DNA from: Kalaharituber pfeilii
Taxonomy: Eukaryota > Ascomycota > Pezizomycetes > Pezizales > Pezizaceae
Reading direction: 5' to 3'
DNA length: 64,000 nt
NCBI GenBank assembly: GCA_015179045.1
Contig: WHUZ01000078.1
Location: forward strand, 186,001 to 250,000
A model generated the notes under the pieces. The model made no database searches, was not told where the DNA came from, and saw only the letters and a list, made by a program, of their open reading frames with translations. The stretch's first letter is position 1, and each line of letters begins with the position of its first letter. Below, in pieces: positions 1 to 11,120 of this stretch. The translations under genes and the position numbers were made by a program.

Positions 1-1475
1 ATGGACTTGGTTTTTATGTGATGCCAGGAGCTTTGTCTCATCGAATCTGAACGGTCACCGCTCCAGATCGCATTCCAGGGGGTTTGGAACTCCAATGACC
101 ACTGGCGCGCTAAATGGAAATGGTCGTAAGGTCCTATGCGTTCGGGTTGCTGTTCCCCGTTAAACAAACGCGCAAAACAGAAAACGCTAACGAAACCCCG
201 GTACCGAAATTTAGTAATCTTGAAGACGCAAGGTGATAATTACGCTCGCTAACCTTCTTTTAGCGATTTAGAATGTGGTTTAAGAAAACGTTCTCCAACC
301 AGACTAAACGTTCTCTTATCCACGAGATTCTGATTTGGGGCAACTCACCAGCACCACGCTGATAAATATGTCAGGAACAAGGGGTACGGCCAAAAGTCGG
401 AAAGTATGTAGTTGCAACGCCTGTGCAACCGCACAATCGCCGAATATAACTAAACAAAATTCGGTGGACATTTCAACAACCCACATATATACCTTCGCAA
501 CGCAAAATTATATCATCTTCGCTGTGCGCCGCCTACCATAACTACTCTACTCCTATTTCCTAATATATACCTATCTTTCATTAGTCTATACTTGAGTAAA
601 CTTCTTTTTTCAAATATGCTATTAACTTATTGGTTAGATCTACATCAAGATATCTATTATTAACTATGAGAAGCAGCGTATTAATATATACAGGCAGGCA
701 ATAGATTGCTTACAATATTACTTTTACCAAAAAACTATTTGTCTTATATAACAGACAACTACTATAAACAGATGCAAATGAAGTATATATATAAAATTCT
801 AATAACATGGTATTGGATGAGAATAAGTAGGAGAATAGGTATTTGGTATTATATGATAATTCATACTATGGCCTGGAATATAGATATATTTTTTTGTCAG
901 TTAATATCGGCTTTTTTATTTTTATTTTTATTTTTATTTTTATGTATTTATTTTGTGGGGGGGAGGGAGGGCCTTGATTTACTGATTATAGCAAGGAATT
1001 ATATTATCTCTGGCGGGCGTATGTTGCGCGAGATGTGTAATTTTTGTAGCGGTATAGGCGTTGCAACAGACTTTTCGACTTTTCTGTGTCAGCATCTACT
1101 GACGTGACAGGGATACCAATGCGACCGCAGTTGAGGTCGAGTCGCAACAGGCACCATCTAGCCGCAGTTTCGGTCCAAAAGCTCAGGGAGCCCTCGGGCA
1201 GAATATCTTGGCACTTGGCACCCCTTGGCCAGACCCTCCTGCAAGGAGCGGAGAACGTATTTCTTCCCAAACCCTTCAAGTTGCGACATCTTCCCGAGCG
1301 TCAGATCTTCATCAACGCACCCGCCCATATTATATGTTATGAAGGAGGTACCACCGCCATAGACATTTATAGCATTCATTTATGACACCTTTACTTATCA
1401 TCCCTCCTTCTTGCTCTCGGTAATTAACGAAACGTTCTTTCAAGCTGCAGCGGCAGCGGCAGCGGAGCTACGATC
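1..1475. other. No recognisable gene
   Basis: I see no recognisable domain in this stretch. It holds an AT-rich part (about 540-960) with a T-rich run near 905-950. Short open frames on both strands around 1004-1385 overlap each other and show no known motif. The sequence just before 1476 would hold the promoter and 5' UTR of the transporter gene. Confidence 0.5.
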
Positions 1476-3265
1476 ATGACCACCACCGACGCGGCACACC
1501 AGCCCCTCATCTCACCGGTGCTTGGCGGCTCACAGAACCGGAATAGTTACGACCTTGCCGAACACGACGAGCGCTTGCAGGTCCTGTCTGGAGGTGGTCT
1601 TGGAGACGGGAGTGTGCATGATGCTTGTGCGCGCGAGAGGGACACACCGACAACGTTCGTATGGACACTGACGGCGGTAGCGGGATTAAGTGGGTTGCTG
1701 TTTGGATGTGAGTCCAATCTCCCTGATATTATGTTCTCTTGTATTTTTGGTTAGGTGCCAGGGACTAACACTAACACCTCACCACTCCCGGACACCCACA
1801 CGCAGACGACACCGGCATAATTTCGTCGACTCTCCTCCACTTGGACACCTCGCTCTCCCCCAATCCTCCCGCTCCACTCTCAATCTTGTCCAAAGCCGTC
1901 ATCACCTCCTCCACCTCCCTCGCCGCACTTCTTGTTTCTCCGGCCTCTGGCCTCCTTGCCGACTCCCACGGTCGTAAACGTATCATCTACCTCGCTGACT
2001 TCCTGTTCGTGCTTGGTGCCCTATGGCAGTCGGCTGCGAAATCTGTATTTAGCATGGTAATGGGCCGCTTCATCGTGGGGCTCGGCATCGGGGTCGGAAG
2101 TGGGGTGGTGCCGATGTACATTGCGGAGCTAGCGCCGGCGAAGTTCAGGGGGAGACTGACGACCCTGTACACAGGGTGTATTACAGGGGGCAGTTGGTCG
2201 CATATGCGGTGGGTTGGTGGTCGAACGCGATGTTTGTGGAGTGGGTGGGGTGGAGGGTCGGGGTGGGGTTGGGTGCCCTGCCGGCGCTGGCCCAGGCGGT
2301 AGGACTGTGTTGGCAGCCGGAGAGTCCGAGGTGGCTAGTGATGAGAGGACGCCAGAGAGAGGCGAGGAGGATATTGGGGAAAGTTTTGGGGCTGGAGGAA
2401 GGAAGCGCGGAGACGGGGAGCAAATTGAATGAGATTGAAGAGGGGGTGAGGGCGGCGAAGAAGGGGGAGGAGGGGAGCTGGAAGGAGAAGTGGGTAGATT
2501 TATGGAATGATGTGCAGGGAAGAAGGGCATTGTGGACGGCGTGTATGGCGCAGGGGTTGCAGCAGCTATGTGGTTTCGTAAGTTTTGAATCGACTTTCCC
2601 CAGGTCTCCTATTCATCAGCCTCCAGAATTGTTATGCTAATGCACACCATATGTAGAACTCCCTCATGTACTTTTCCGCCACCATCTTCTCCCTCATCGG
2701 CTTCTCTAATCCGACCGCGACCTCCATGATCATTGCCGCGACAAACCTCACATTTACCCTGCTTGCCTTCACCCTCATCGACCGCATCGGCCGCCGCCGC
2801 ATCCTACTACTCTCCATCCCTGGGATGATCTTAGGTCTAGCCATTTGCGCCGTCGCATTCGACCACCTTCCGACCACCGCGGCCCCCGACGCCCCTCCCC
2901 CGGAGCGTTTTGGCGCCATCGTAGTCCTCTTCTCCATCACGCTGTATGTCGCGTCCTACGCTCTCGGCATCGGCACCGTACCGTGGACCGCGCAGAACGA
3001 GGTGTTTAAGATGCAGCACAGGGGCCTGGGCAGCGGTATCGCGACGGGCGTGAACTGGCTTTGTAACTTTGCGGTCGGGATTACGTTCCTGGGTATGCTG
3101 GAAAACTGGGGGGGAACGATGGTGTTTGGTGGCTATGCGGCAGTGTGTGCGGCGGGGTGGTGGGGCGTATGGAGGTGGTTTTGGGAAAGAGGGGGCATGG
3201 AGTTGGAGGAGGGGATGGAAGACGAGGGGGTGGAGGTGGGAGCGAGCAGGAGAGGGAGAGGTTGA
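1476..3265 (+). CDS. MFS sugar/myo-inositol transporter, ITR1-like, with a one-base frameshift
   Basis: This is a 12-helix plasma-membrane proton symporter of the sugar-porter family, most like fungal myo-inositol transporters. My splice model is exons 1476-1707, 1806-2577 and 2657-3265, with GT-AG introns 1708-1805 and 2578-2656. Splicing gives GLLFGYDTGIISS in helix 1. Further family motifs are DSHGRKR after helix 2, GRFIVGLGIG, ELAPAKFRGR, PESPRWL before the central loop, DRIGRRR and a C-terminal GTVPWTAQNEVF. The acidic tail MELEEGMEDEG is cytosolic. Within exon 2 the frame changes at the G-run near 2187-2192: the upstream frame reads LYTGCITGG and the frame one base over reads QLVAYAVGWW. 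One G is therefore missing relative to a continuous protein. This could be a real pseudogenising deletion or a homopolymer sequencing error, because everything else is intact. The start at 1476 gives a normal cytosolic N-terminus. Inositol as substrate is inference from family resemblance. Confidence 0.85.
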
Positions 3266-3616
3266 ATTTGAGTTGATCAGCCAGGGGGAGGTTAAGGTTA
3301 GATGCCGGCACAAAGGTGTTTTCCTGGCTACCCCGATATTGAAGAGCTTTAAGCGGAAGGAGGAGCGGTTGGGGAAAATGGGGGGTGGAATTTTCATCTG
3401 TTATTTCCAATTTTTCTGCACGATATCTTGCATTCGATATCACGGGAGTCCGGAGGTCTGCTTGATTATTTATTCTATTATAGAGCTGTTTTGTATATTC
3501 ATTCAATTTCGAGGAGGGACAGGTATACACCTTATGTTTAGGCTGTTTATGCGCGTTCCCCGGATTGAAGGAATTTGTTTGAGCAGTCTCGGATATCTTG
3601 AACCTTGGAAGAAGGC
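3266..3616. other. Transporter 3' flank, no gene
   Basis: I see no coding signal here. It presumably contains the 3' UTR and terminator of the transporter gene. It ends at a retroelement target site. Confidence 0.4.
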
Positions 3617-3625
3617 AGCTTGAAC

Positions 3626-3686
3626 TTTTTTTTTTTTTTTTTTAATATCATTACTCGCGTGCCACCTGATAGGCTATGGCGAGAAT
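3626..3686 (-). mobile_element. Tail-A micro-insertion
   Basis: This is a 61-bp insertion: poly(T) followed by the reverse complement of the tail-A hairpin. It is flanked by the direct repeat AGCTTGAAC at 3617-3625 and 3687-3695. The inner stem here is GCCT/AGGT rather than GCCC/GGGC. Confidence 0.9.
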
Positions 3687-3695
3687 AGCTTGAAC

Positions 3696-4164
3696 AAGAT
3701 CGTAACCTTGAATAACACGTTCAGTGATGAAGAATTATATACGTATCCACAGAGGCATCACAGATTTTGCTGCTGGAGTGTTTTGATAAGGCCGGTGATG
3801 TATTTGCACGTCGAACTTGCTATGTCATAGAGGCTCAGTTTACAAATAGCGTCTAGACGAATAAACTCGCAAGCTATGCCTACAAGTATGTACTCTATGT
3901 TGAGCCTTTGTTGGGCAATAGCTCCCTGGAGAAATGAGGTCCCCATCACCCAGTCTCGAGCCATGTCACCTGGTAAAAGCTTGTGTATTGGAGGATGTGA
4001 GAGATGGCCGACTTTCTATCGTTGGCGAACTGGTTAAGAAGTCGTCCTGTAGCATTCATTTTCCAGCATCAGGTGCATAATATGTCAATTCTTACTAGCA
4101 ACCCCAGCTGAACTAGTATAGATGTGAATAGTCCTAGGCTGGTCCCTTTCGTGGGTCTCATACA
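3696..4164. other. No recognisable feature
   Basis: I see no gene, RNA or repeat that I can support in this stretch. Confidence 0.4.
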
Positions 4165-4176
4165 AGTGATCTCTCT

Positions 4177-4229
4177 CGCCATAGCCCATAGGGCGGTATG
4201 CGAGTACTGATATAAAAAAAAAAAAAAAA
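4177..4229 (+). mobile_element. Tail-A micro-insertion
   Basis: This is about 53 bp consisting only of the tail-A hairpin and poly(A). It is flanked by the TSD AGTGATCTCTCT at 4165-4176 and 4230-4241. No LINE body is attached. Confidence 0.92.
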
Positions 4230-4241
4230 AGTGATCTCTCT

Positions 4242-6391
4242 GCACAAAGTAGTCTCCTTGTCAGCCACGTTTGAATGTATTCTGCTATGGAGGAATGTAA
4301 AACAAAATTTGAGTTTGAGCTTATGAGCTGCGGGCGAAAATCTATTTTGAACCCGAGTACGTGAGGCCATTGTATTGATATTGCCAAGGTACAAGAACAG
4401 GGTTAGGTGACAACAAATGACGATATTTGCATCAAAGAGAGCTTGAGGTGGGTGCCTCATACTTACCGCGCAGAGCGCTTTGATCTGAGCTATGATGCGC
4501 AGCAAGACTAAGTAGAGATCTTGTGGCAAAAGAAGTATGCACGCGGTGTCAACTGATTAAGACCGCAAATGAGATTGAAGTGTATACATATCTTCACATT
4601 CTGCAGGGTGCCGTTGCGGAGTGTACGATAATGTAGCTAAGGTGAGGGTGTAGCTTAGGAAGCTTGACCAGCTCTCGAGGGCAGAATGCCGTCCTTTATA
4701 CAGCCGCGGATGCCTACCGTTGTGGTGGCGACGACGGAATGGGTGAAAGTAAGCTTGGCATGAAAGGCACGTGGAGATAAGGGTAGTACGTGAAGCGATA
4801 CCGTATATATAGACTTTTTGTACTGTAGCACAGACAATGAACAACATTCTGTTTCGCACCCACACTTTCGCACTCGCACCCGCATTTGGTCGGTACGTTC
4901 GTTCAGCCAGTTCTCACCGCTCCGGTCCATCGCAAGGCAGTAGTGGATACTATCTGTCTATTTTTCACTGTCTATTCTATTGCTTATGCTAACTATGCGT
5001 AACAATCAATATCAACGCCTTAGCTGAGGATGTGCTCAACAAGTCTACGGGTGCTTTTGCCACTAACTAAGTGGCGTAACCCTTATCGCTCACTAAACCG
5101 TGTGCTCCGCTTGCGATCCGCTTCCGTGTTCCGACCTGTCAATAGCATTGCCCTGCTGTATCTATTGGTCGATAAGGCCAAATGGTCACTAGCAGCCTTA
5201 CGGGTCAACTCAGGTGGATATCCCCGGCCTCTCTAGGTAGGCCTGTGACAGGTGTGGCAAGTTAAAGCGTTTATAAACAAGGGTCTTATTGCATGGTCGC
5301 TCCTGGCGACTGCCGTTAAAATATTTCAATTCTTAATTATAAGCTTGCAAGAGATCAACACTCGTAGCTAGAGCAGTTTAGACGCGTCAAGAGGCGTTTG
5401 CTGAGGGACACCTACTCTTGAGTGTGATTATAAGCAGTGTCAGGTTGCATGATTAGTAGCTGACTTAGGTAGCGCAAACACGAGGTTCGGAACTGTGAGC
5501 CTGTGCCTAGGTGAAGCAAAGATAAACTCGAGGACTATCACTTTAGAATGGTTTGATTGAGGTTGCAGGTATGCAAATGTAACGCCATCTGGCACAACAT
5601 TCTGTACGACGATTGCGTGTAGTGCGTGTGACCCCACATGTAAATATCTCCTGATGCTGGGGTTACACGGAGTTAATTTTTGACTCTCAGCACCAAACAA
5701 TAGCTATAAATTCCAATAACTCCTGTAGCCGGAGCTCGACCTGAAGAACTCAGCTGTTTCTCAAAGTCTTTCTCATGACCAAGTTCGGCTAATTCACCAG
5801 TGCTGAAGCGTTAACTCCCGCACATTGCTTTCAAGTCATCTGTTGCACCGCAATCATCTACATACTTCCCCAACCCTGTGTATCGTTCAACTGCTCCGTC
5901 TTCCACTTGCCTAGGATCTTAGAATCCTCAACCGCAGGTTTCACAAGGCGATGTGTATCCACTGGTTTTACTACTGCAGGAACTGCGGATTGTTCAAGTA
6001 CGGCTACATGGAATACTGCGGTACGCCTCCAACATGCTTGACAGAGACGACCTCCTATACGTACAAGAATTGTACACCATGCACTACACCGTGCTATCTC
6101 AATAACAGCCGGTAGGTATGGCTTCGAATTCAAGGTAATGCTACAAGTAGATAATAACAAGTTTTCTAGCAATGGACAGTAAGAGCAAGCTCCGCTTATC
6201 CGGTTGCAGCGGTCATTAGCTGTGGGAGATCGGCCGTATTATGAAAAATGTGAAGGAATGTGTTGCGTGTTGCGGACACAGAGGCATTACTGTATACGAC
6301 GGTGAAGCGGACTGCGACGCAGAAGCGGACCACCAAATTTGCCAAAATGAAAGAATTAAATTTATTTCCCCTATGATCTTGACGTTTTCAT
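4242..6391. other. Non-coding; remnant of repeat family R1
   Basis: No gene is supported here. At about 4613-4690 there is a diverged copy of the R1 terminal sequence, which is better preserved at 45061-45636 and 24037-24110. Downstream, about 5150-5250 resembles about 45690-45780 (shared GTCACT-GCAGC-TTAC core and GGTGGATATCC). This suggests that both loci descend from one larger repeat. Confidence 0.5.
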
Positions 6392-6407
6392 ATTGCTACT
6401 GTCTCCA

Positions 6408-6589
6408 CTGGTTTCTAGGTACTTTGAGACTGCAAGAGTGGGGAGGGCCGGAGGGTGCGTTAGGTGCCCAAGGTTTGTACGTAGGGTTGTATAGAGGTAG
6501 TCGCTGAACCAGACCCTAGTACAGGTCCCTGCCATAGGGTGGTAGCGTGTATCCGAGGTTACGTGACCAAAAACGGAAAACGAAAAAAG

Positions 6590-6620
<31 letters not shown>
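6408..6620 (+). mobile_element. Tail-B element, 5'-truncated
   Basis: This is a 213-bp insertion ending in a tail-B hairpin (GCCATAGGGTGGTAGCGTGT) and an A-rich tail of more than 40 nt. Near-identical direct repeats flank it: ATTGCTACTGTCTCCA at 6392-6407 and ATTGCAACTGTCTCCA at 6621-6636. The body upstream of the hairpin is presumably LINE 3' UTR. Confidence 0.85.
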
Positions 6621-6624
<4 letters not shown>

Positions 6625-6806
6625 CAACTGTCTCCAGTTAGCATGTACTCTACTGAGAATTTGTCCATATCCAAATTCGTGTATCAAATGTAGTACACTG
6701 CATTACAGCAATAGGAATTGGTGACCTACTGTAGGCCACCAGACATAATTTTGCAACAGTAGCGTCATTCTCTTGTTTATTTTCCTCTATTTCTTCTGCA
6801 CTAAAT

Positions 6807-6862
6807 CTCGTCATAGCCCGCAGGGTGGCACACGAGGAATGATATGCAGAATGAAAAAATTC
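6807..6862 (+). mobile_element. Degenerate tail-A copy
   Basis: A mutated tail-A hairpin (CTCGTCATAGCCCGCAGGGT) is followed by a short A run. No clear target duplication was found, so this is an old copy. Confidence 0.6.
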
Positions 6863-6911
6863 TCTGATACTTGCGCGCATGTGTGTAAGGAATACAGCAA
6901 GGGCACGTGGC

Positions 6912-7353
6912 TTTTTTTTTTTTTTTTTTTATTTCATTACTCGCATGCCGCCCAATGGGCTATGGCGAGGTTTATATATTGTAGAGAACGTGTTATATCT
7001 AAAAGAAAAAAGAAGATGAACTTTAAGTACAGGTATTGCCCGCTAGTCCTCCGTGATGCGGGTGTAGGAGGGGTCTACCAAGCCTTCCTATTTCCTTCCT
7101 CTGCTCGGCTCGTAGACCTCCGCTCGCAACCATCTTCCCCCGAGTTTAACTTTCTCGACGTCTATCTGTGTCTCCAGGTATAGTACCACGGAGCTCGTCT
7201 TTTTGCCTTCCTCCGCTAGCATTGCCTTTTTTCTTAACCACCTGATTCCTCTCGTTTGGCCTATTTCCTTGTTTGCTGTCTCCAGCCATCTCCTAACCTT
7301 GTCTAGGTCTTTTCTCAATGCAATGCCGTGAACGACAATGCCGTAGTTGCTGG
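6912..7353 (-). mobile_element. ORF1-only retroelement with tail A
   Basis: A 442-bp insertion reads, on the minus strand, as the C-terminal part of a LINE-type ORF1 (about 7350-7088), a short 3' UTR, the tail-A hairpin and poly(A). The ORF1 piece contains the conserved GIVVHGIAL, EEGKKTSSVV and LGGRWLR blocks found in the ORF1 of 11379-12485. The target duplication AAGGGCACGTGGC is at 6899-6911 and 7354-7366. No reverse transcriptase lies between ORF1 and the tail, so the copied RNA lacked ORF2. Confidence 0.9.
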
Positions 7354-7366
7354 AAGGGCACGTGGC

Positions 7367-7867
7367 TAGCAGATAACCCGTAGTATTCGTGGGTACGGAG
7401 GCACACGATATGAGAGAGAGTAGCTGTATCGTTACTATTGAGTTGACCAGTGTGGACTCGTTACAAGAGAGCGAATGAACAGATATTTGTAGACGAAGTG
7501 AACGAGTACTGCACGATCAGATAATGACGACACACACACACCCACACGACGCATTGCTAGCATTATGACGAAAGAGAACATGAGGAAAACCACTAAGATA
7601 GTCAGCAGTGCTACCCTTCGGTCCGTTGAGACGATCCCTACGTTAGTACGCAGCCGGTCGCTTCATGTTGGGTCGCACTGAGGTCATGATCATGCTGATC
7701 CGTCGATCGGCCGCTGCTATCGCCGGCTGTATTCGGCCATCCAACTCCCTTCGGCAACCCGCGTCGGCTTGCCAGTTATCACAATGTGCAGCAATATCTT
7801 GCTTGTGCAACTTCAATGCGTCTCTGCTGGCATGTGGTTTCTCGCATGCACTCGTGTGAATATTGAA
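7367..7867. other. No recognisable feature
   Basis: I see no gene in this stretch. It contains a short CA-rich run near 7530-7545. Confidence 0.4.
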
Positions 7868-8097
7868 CTGTTCTGGCCCACCGACGAACATTTTCCGGTT
7901 CGCGAACCGGCCAGTCGATTTGCGAATCGGCCGGCCCTCTGAAAAACATATGGTGTTTTTCATGGGGCCAGCCCAGCCACGAACACCTGGCCTAGCGGCG
8001 AACATGAATGTACCTCTATGTACCTATATGTATATATATGCCCAGTTTTGCGAACCACAATGTTCGTCACTGGGCCAGCACATGAGTCATGAATTGG

Positions 8098-8181
8098 GCC
8101 TTTTTTTTTATTTTTTTTTTTTTTATCATTAATCGCGTGCCGCCCTGGGGGCTGTGGCGATTTTGTTACATATCGTAACAT
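8098..8181 (-). mobile_element. Tail-A micro-insertion in transposon
   Basis: Poly(T) is followed by an inverted tail-A hairpin (inner stem GCCC/GGGC). ATGAATTGG occurs at 8089-8097 and 8182-8190 as a plausible but imperfectly abutting target duplication. Confidence 0.75.
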
Positions 8182-8287
8182 ATGAATTGGTGCGTTAGAT
8201 ACGTAATAAAAGGGGTTGAGGAGAAAATCACCAACTCAGTTGTGATACCTACAACAGGAGCAAAGTATACCGGGAGCAGATTCAATA

Positions 8288-9043
8288 GAGACCTTCCGCA
8301 ACGCCGTCTAGACCTGCGAAAACGCCACTCGACCAGGGTGCGGTCTAGATGGCTCAAGAGACCTTCCGCAAAATTTTAAACTGACAAGGGGTGAGAAGAG
8401 AAGGAGTGTTGCCAATTAGTAGGAGAACAAATTTGAAATTATCAGTAATACGAGTTCTTTATTGGATTTTATTGTTCATGGTGGAAGCATCTTTTGGCAT
8501 TTGATCATGTTCTAGAAAAGCTAATGCAATATGAAAATGCTATACATCAGAAAAACAATTGTGCCTTAGCAATATGTTGAAGTTTTATTGATGGAACTCT
8601 TTGAGGAATTGCAAAGACTTGTACGATGTCAACATACAGAGTCTGGCACGAGATCACAACCTTTTTGTCATAATGCAAGCACTGCTTGAAGTATTTATGC
8701 AGCAGTAATACCACATTTGCCGCATCAAACCTTGTTGCATCGGCGCCAAGATGTTGGCTTAGCAGGATGGTTTTTAACCCCTCCCTGATCTTTCATTTGC
8801 CAATGCTTCTTATGCATTTCTTAAAGAAGTTATGGTATTAATGTAAAGTAGAGACTTTCAGCTATCAATAGATACCTTTAGCAATAAAATCCGAGTGTTC
8901 GTTGAGGTGCTATAGCGGTTCAAAGTTCTAGACGTAAAATCGGGGGGTTTCCATGAACGGCGCCGTCTAGACGTCACGCATCGCCACGCTTGGCATGGCT
9001 GCAGGGTTCTCGCGCCGTCTAGACGGGTGTTGCGGAAGGTCTC
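8288..9043. mobile_element. TA-flanked TIR element (Tc1/mariner-type), 756 bp
   Basis: The left end GAGACCTTCCGCAACGCCGT and its imperfect inverted match at 9010-9043 are both flanked by TA, as expected for the Tc1/mariner superfamily. A second internal copy of AGAGACCTTCCGCAA sits near 8356. The interior is AT-rich with no recognisable transposase, so it is non-autonomous. It is nested in the 7868-9734 element. Confidence 0.7.
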
Positions 9044-9779
9044 TAATACCAGCGAGAGTGAGATTAGGAGGGAAATGGCTGAAGTCCTGCCAGTACAAGG
9101 TGGGATAGAGCCGCTTGGCGTTGTAAGGGAATCTATTAAGTGCCGTTTCTGGCAATACAACTACCAAAATTCTAATTCTTGGCATCAACGCAATCCTTGT
9201 TGCTACCACAAGGTATTACTAGAAACGGTGGAGGAATCCGGATATCTCTACCTAAGAAGATACTACAAAAGTTCACTTAGAGCAAGAAGTACTAGAAGTC
9301 TATTTGCTGATGTTTTTAGTTATTCTATTAATAATAATTGGGCTATGATAACAAATCTACTACAGCAGTGTTAGAAGAAGCGCAGCAAATTTTTAATTAT
9401 GTTGTCTTTATTATCCTCTAGCATGTGAGTAGGAAGTGGCAACTTGGGAGTCATAGTAGTAACATTGCCGACAGCAATTTTCAAGTCGCAACTTGCAACC
9501 TGTCAGTGGCAATGGGGCTGTGCAAGCACACAGTAACGGTTTATCAATTATCCTTGGTAGTCTCTATACTTATTACTAGCAGCACATAGAGGTACCTAGT
9601 AGTACTTGTAAAACAAATTGTTCGCGGGTGGGCTGGCCCTTCCGTGAATCGGCCAGCCCACCGACGAATTGGCCTATTCGCGAATGGGCCTGGCCGGTTC
9701 ACGAACCGCAATGTTCGTCGGTAGGCCAGAACAGAACCAGCACTGTTTTGTGATAGTCAGATTTATATATAGGATGTTT

Positions 9780-10085
9780 GTATCGTCTCCGACCCTTTTC
9801 CTCCACATCGGTTCCCTCGCAATTCAATATCATTTATATCACATTGAACCATAAGTCCTTCTTGCGATCACTTTTCAGCGTGACTGTGCAATACTCAGCA
9901 AGCATCCTGAATCTGTCATTTAGATAGATAGTTTCATTCCTTTACCCCTTCCTCTACCAGCAGTCGACACCAGTTGTTGTGGCGTTTGAAGAATCACACT
10001 GTCTTGCATTGTGATCTTGTGCAAGTTGAGCCTTCCCTATTTAAGCATACTGTTCAATTTCAATTGTTGTCCCTGACATACAGGG
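9780..10085 (+). promoter_or_regulatory. Upstream region of patatin copy 1
   Basis: This stretch aligns by eye with the 5' flank of the intact patatin gene (about 18480-18790). Shared blocks include CCAGTYGTTGTGGC and CTGTCATTTAGAT/CCGTCATTTAGAT. It shows that copy 1 once had the same promoter. It now ends at a tail-C element. Confidence 0.6.
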
Positions 10086-10330
10086 TCCCTGGGCAAGCCC
10101 TCAAAGCCCGGAGACAGGCTTAACAAACAAAGAAATTTCTATCTACTTCTAAAACCTGATTCCAGAAACTTCCGGACGGTCCTTCCGGTTTCTGCCTCAG
10201 GGAGGCTCCCCTATATATCTCCCCCCTCCCCCCTCCCCCTCCCCTCTTCTCCACACCTTCGCAACCCGCAAATTTTCTCCCGGGTCGGTAAATCGCGCGC
10301 TTCTAAAACTCCACCTCTTCCCCCTCCCCT
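10086..10330 (-). mobile_element. Tail-C element, short GA-rich type
   Basis: On the minus strand it reads as a GA-rich head, a TCCGGAAGTTTCTGGAATC block, then GCCTGTCTCCGGGCTTTGAG and CCAGGGACCCTG. The head and body match the elements at 27304-27642 and 30281-30540. The hairpin and poly(A) end is missing, and it marks the junction where the first half of patatin copy 1 has been lost. Confidence 0.75.
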
Positions 10331-11120
10331 ACTGCTAACCGCAAGTTAATCACGTGCGTACTGACCGTAAGAACAGATCAGAAACAGCCCTGCATCTGCG
10401 TAACCTGTTCAAAAATAATCCTACCACAAACACACCGAATTTTGGATGTCCAAGTACCATTTGTGCGCGAGAACGCAGCTGCATCAGAGGTCTGTCACGC
10501 TCCTCGTTCGGGGTGTTGATGCCGTCATATATCTAGATGGATAACCCGTGGACCCGAAACTCCGAACTCAATCTCGCCAGGTTGCTCACGAGCTCCTTCT
10601 GTCCCATTTGCCCATCTAACCTGCTTCGGGTGCCTCTTCTCCATACCGCACAATCTTCTCAGATGTGGCCACCTCCTCTGCAATGATTGTGTTGACGACT
10701 ATGGAGAAAAGGAGAGCGTTGAAACCGAGAAATCAACAGGCAGCTCAAGAGTCTATATCCCTCTATCCTGCCCCTTTTGCATACATCAAGAATCAACACC
10801 AGCAAAGTGCACTTGGACAGTTACACGAGATCCAATTCAAGCAGCACCAAGAATATTATATTTAGATGGGTGGGTTAGAACTTTGCGATATCCAGATTGA
10901 CAGGCGACTTCGCTAATATAAGGACATACGACAGGGGTGGAATTCGTGCAATTTTGCAACTCAAGACTTTATTACTACTTCAAAGCAGGATTGATCTCGA
11001 CTTACTAATCCACGAATTCTTCGACTTAATAATAGGAACAAGGTGAGTAGTCTACAAGTGTGAGGTATCATTCAGATACTTATATATTACATTGTTCTCA
11101 TCCCTCAAAGCGCTGGAGGC

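Larger units (their letters stand above)
7868..9734. mobile_element. TIR DNA transposon, palindrome-rich, with nested insertions
   Basis: Inverted ends CTGTTCTGGCCCACCGACG (7868) and the complement of CTGTTCTGGCCTACCGACG (ending at 9734) bound 1.87 kb. Beside both ends lie palindromes built on GGCCGGTTCGCGAACCGG and GCGAATCGGCCGG, near 7895-7945 and 9620-9705. I recognise no transposase inside. The interior is occupied by a tail-A insertion and a second TIR element. I could not find a clear target duplication, so the superfamily is undetermined. Confidence 0.65.

Noticed and set aside
1004..1385. Overlapping ORFs on both strands with FGKKYVLRSLQEGL
   Set aside because: They compete with each other, have no family motif and no second copy. 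I could not choose a strand.
6575..6620. Long A run as a simple repeat or assembly artefact
   Set aside because: It follows a tail-B hairpin and is closed by a target duplication, so it is a retroelement poly(A) tail.
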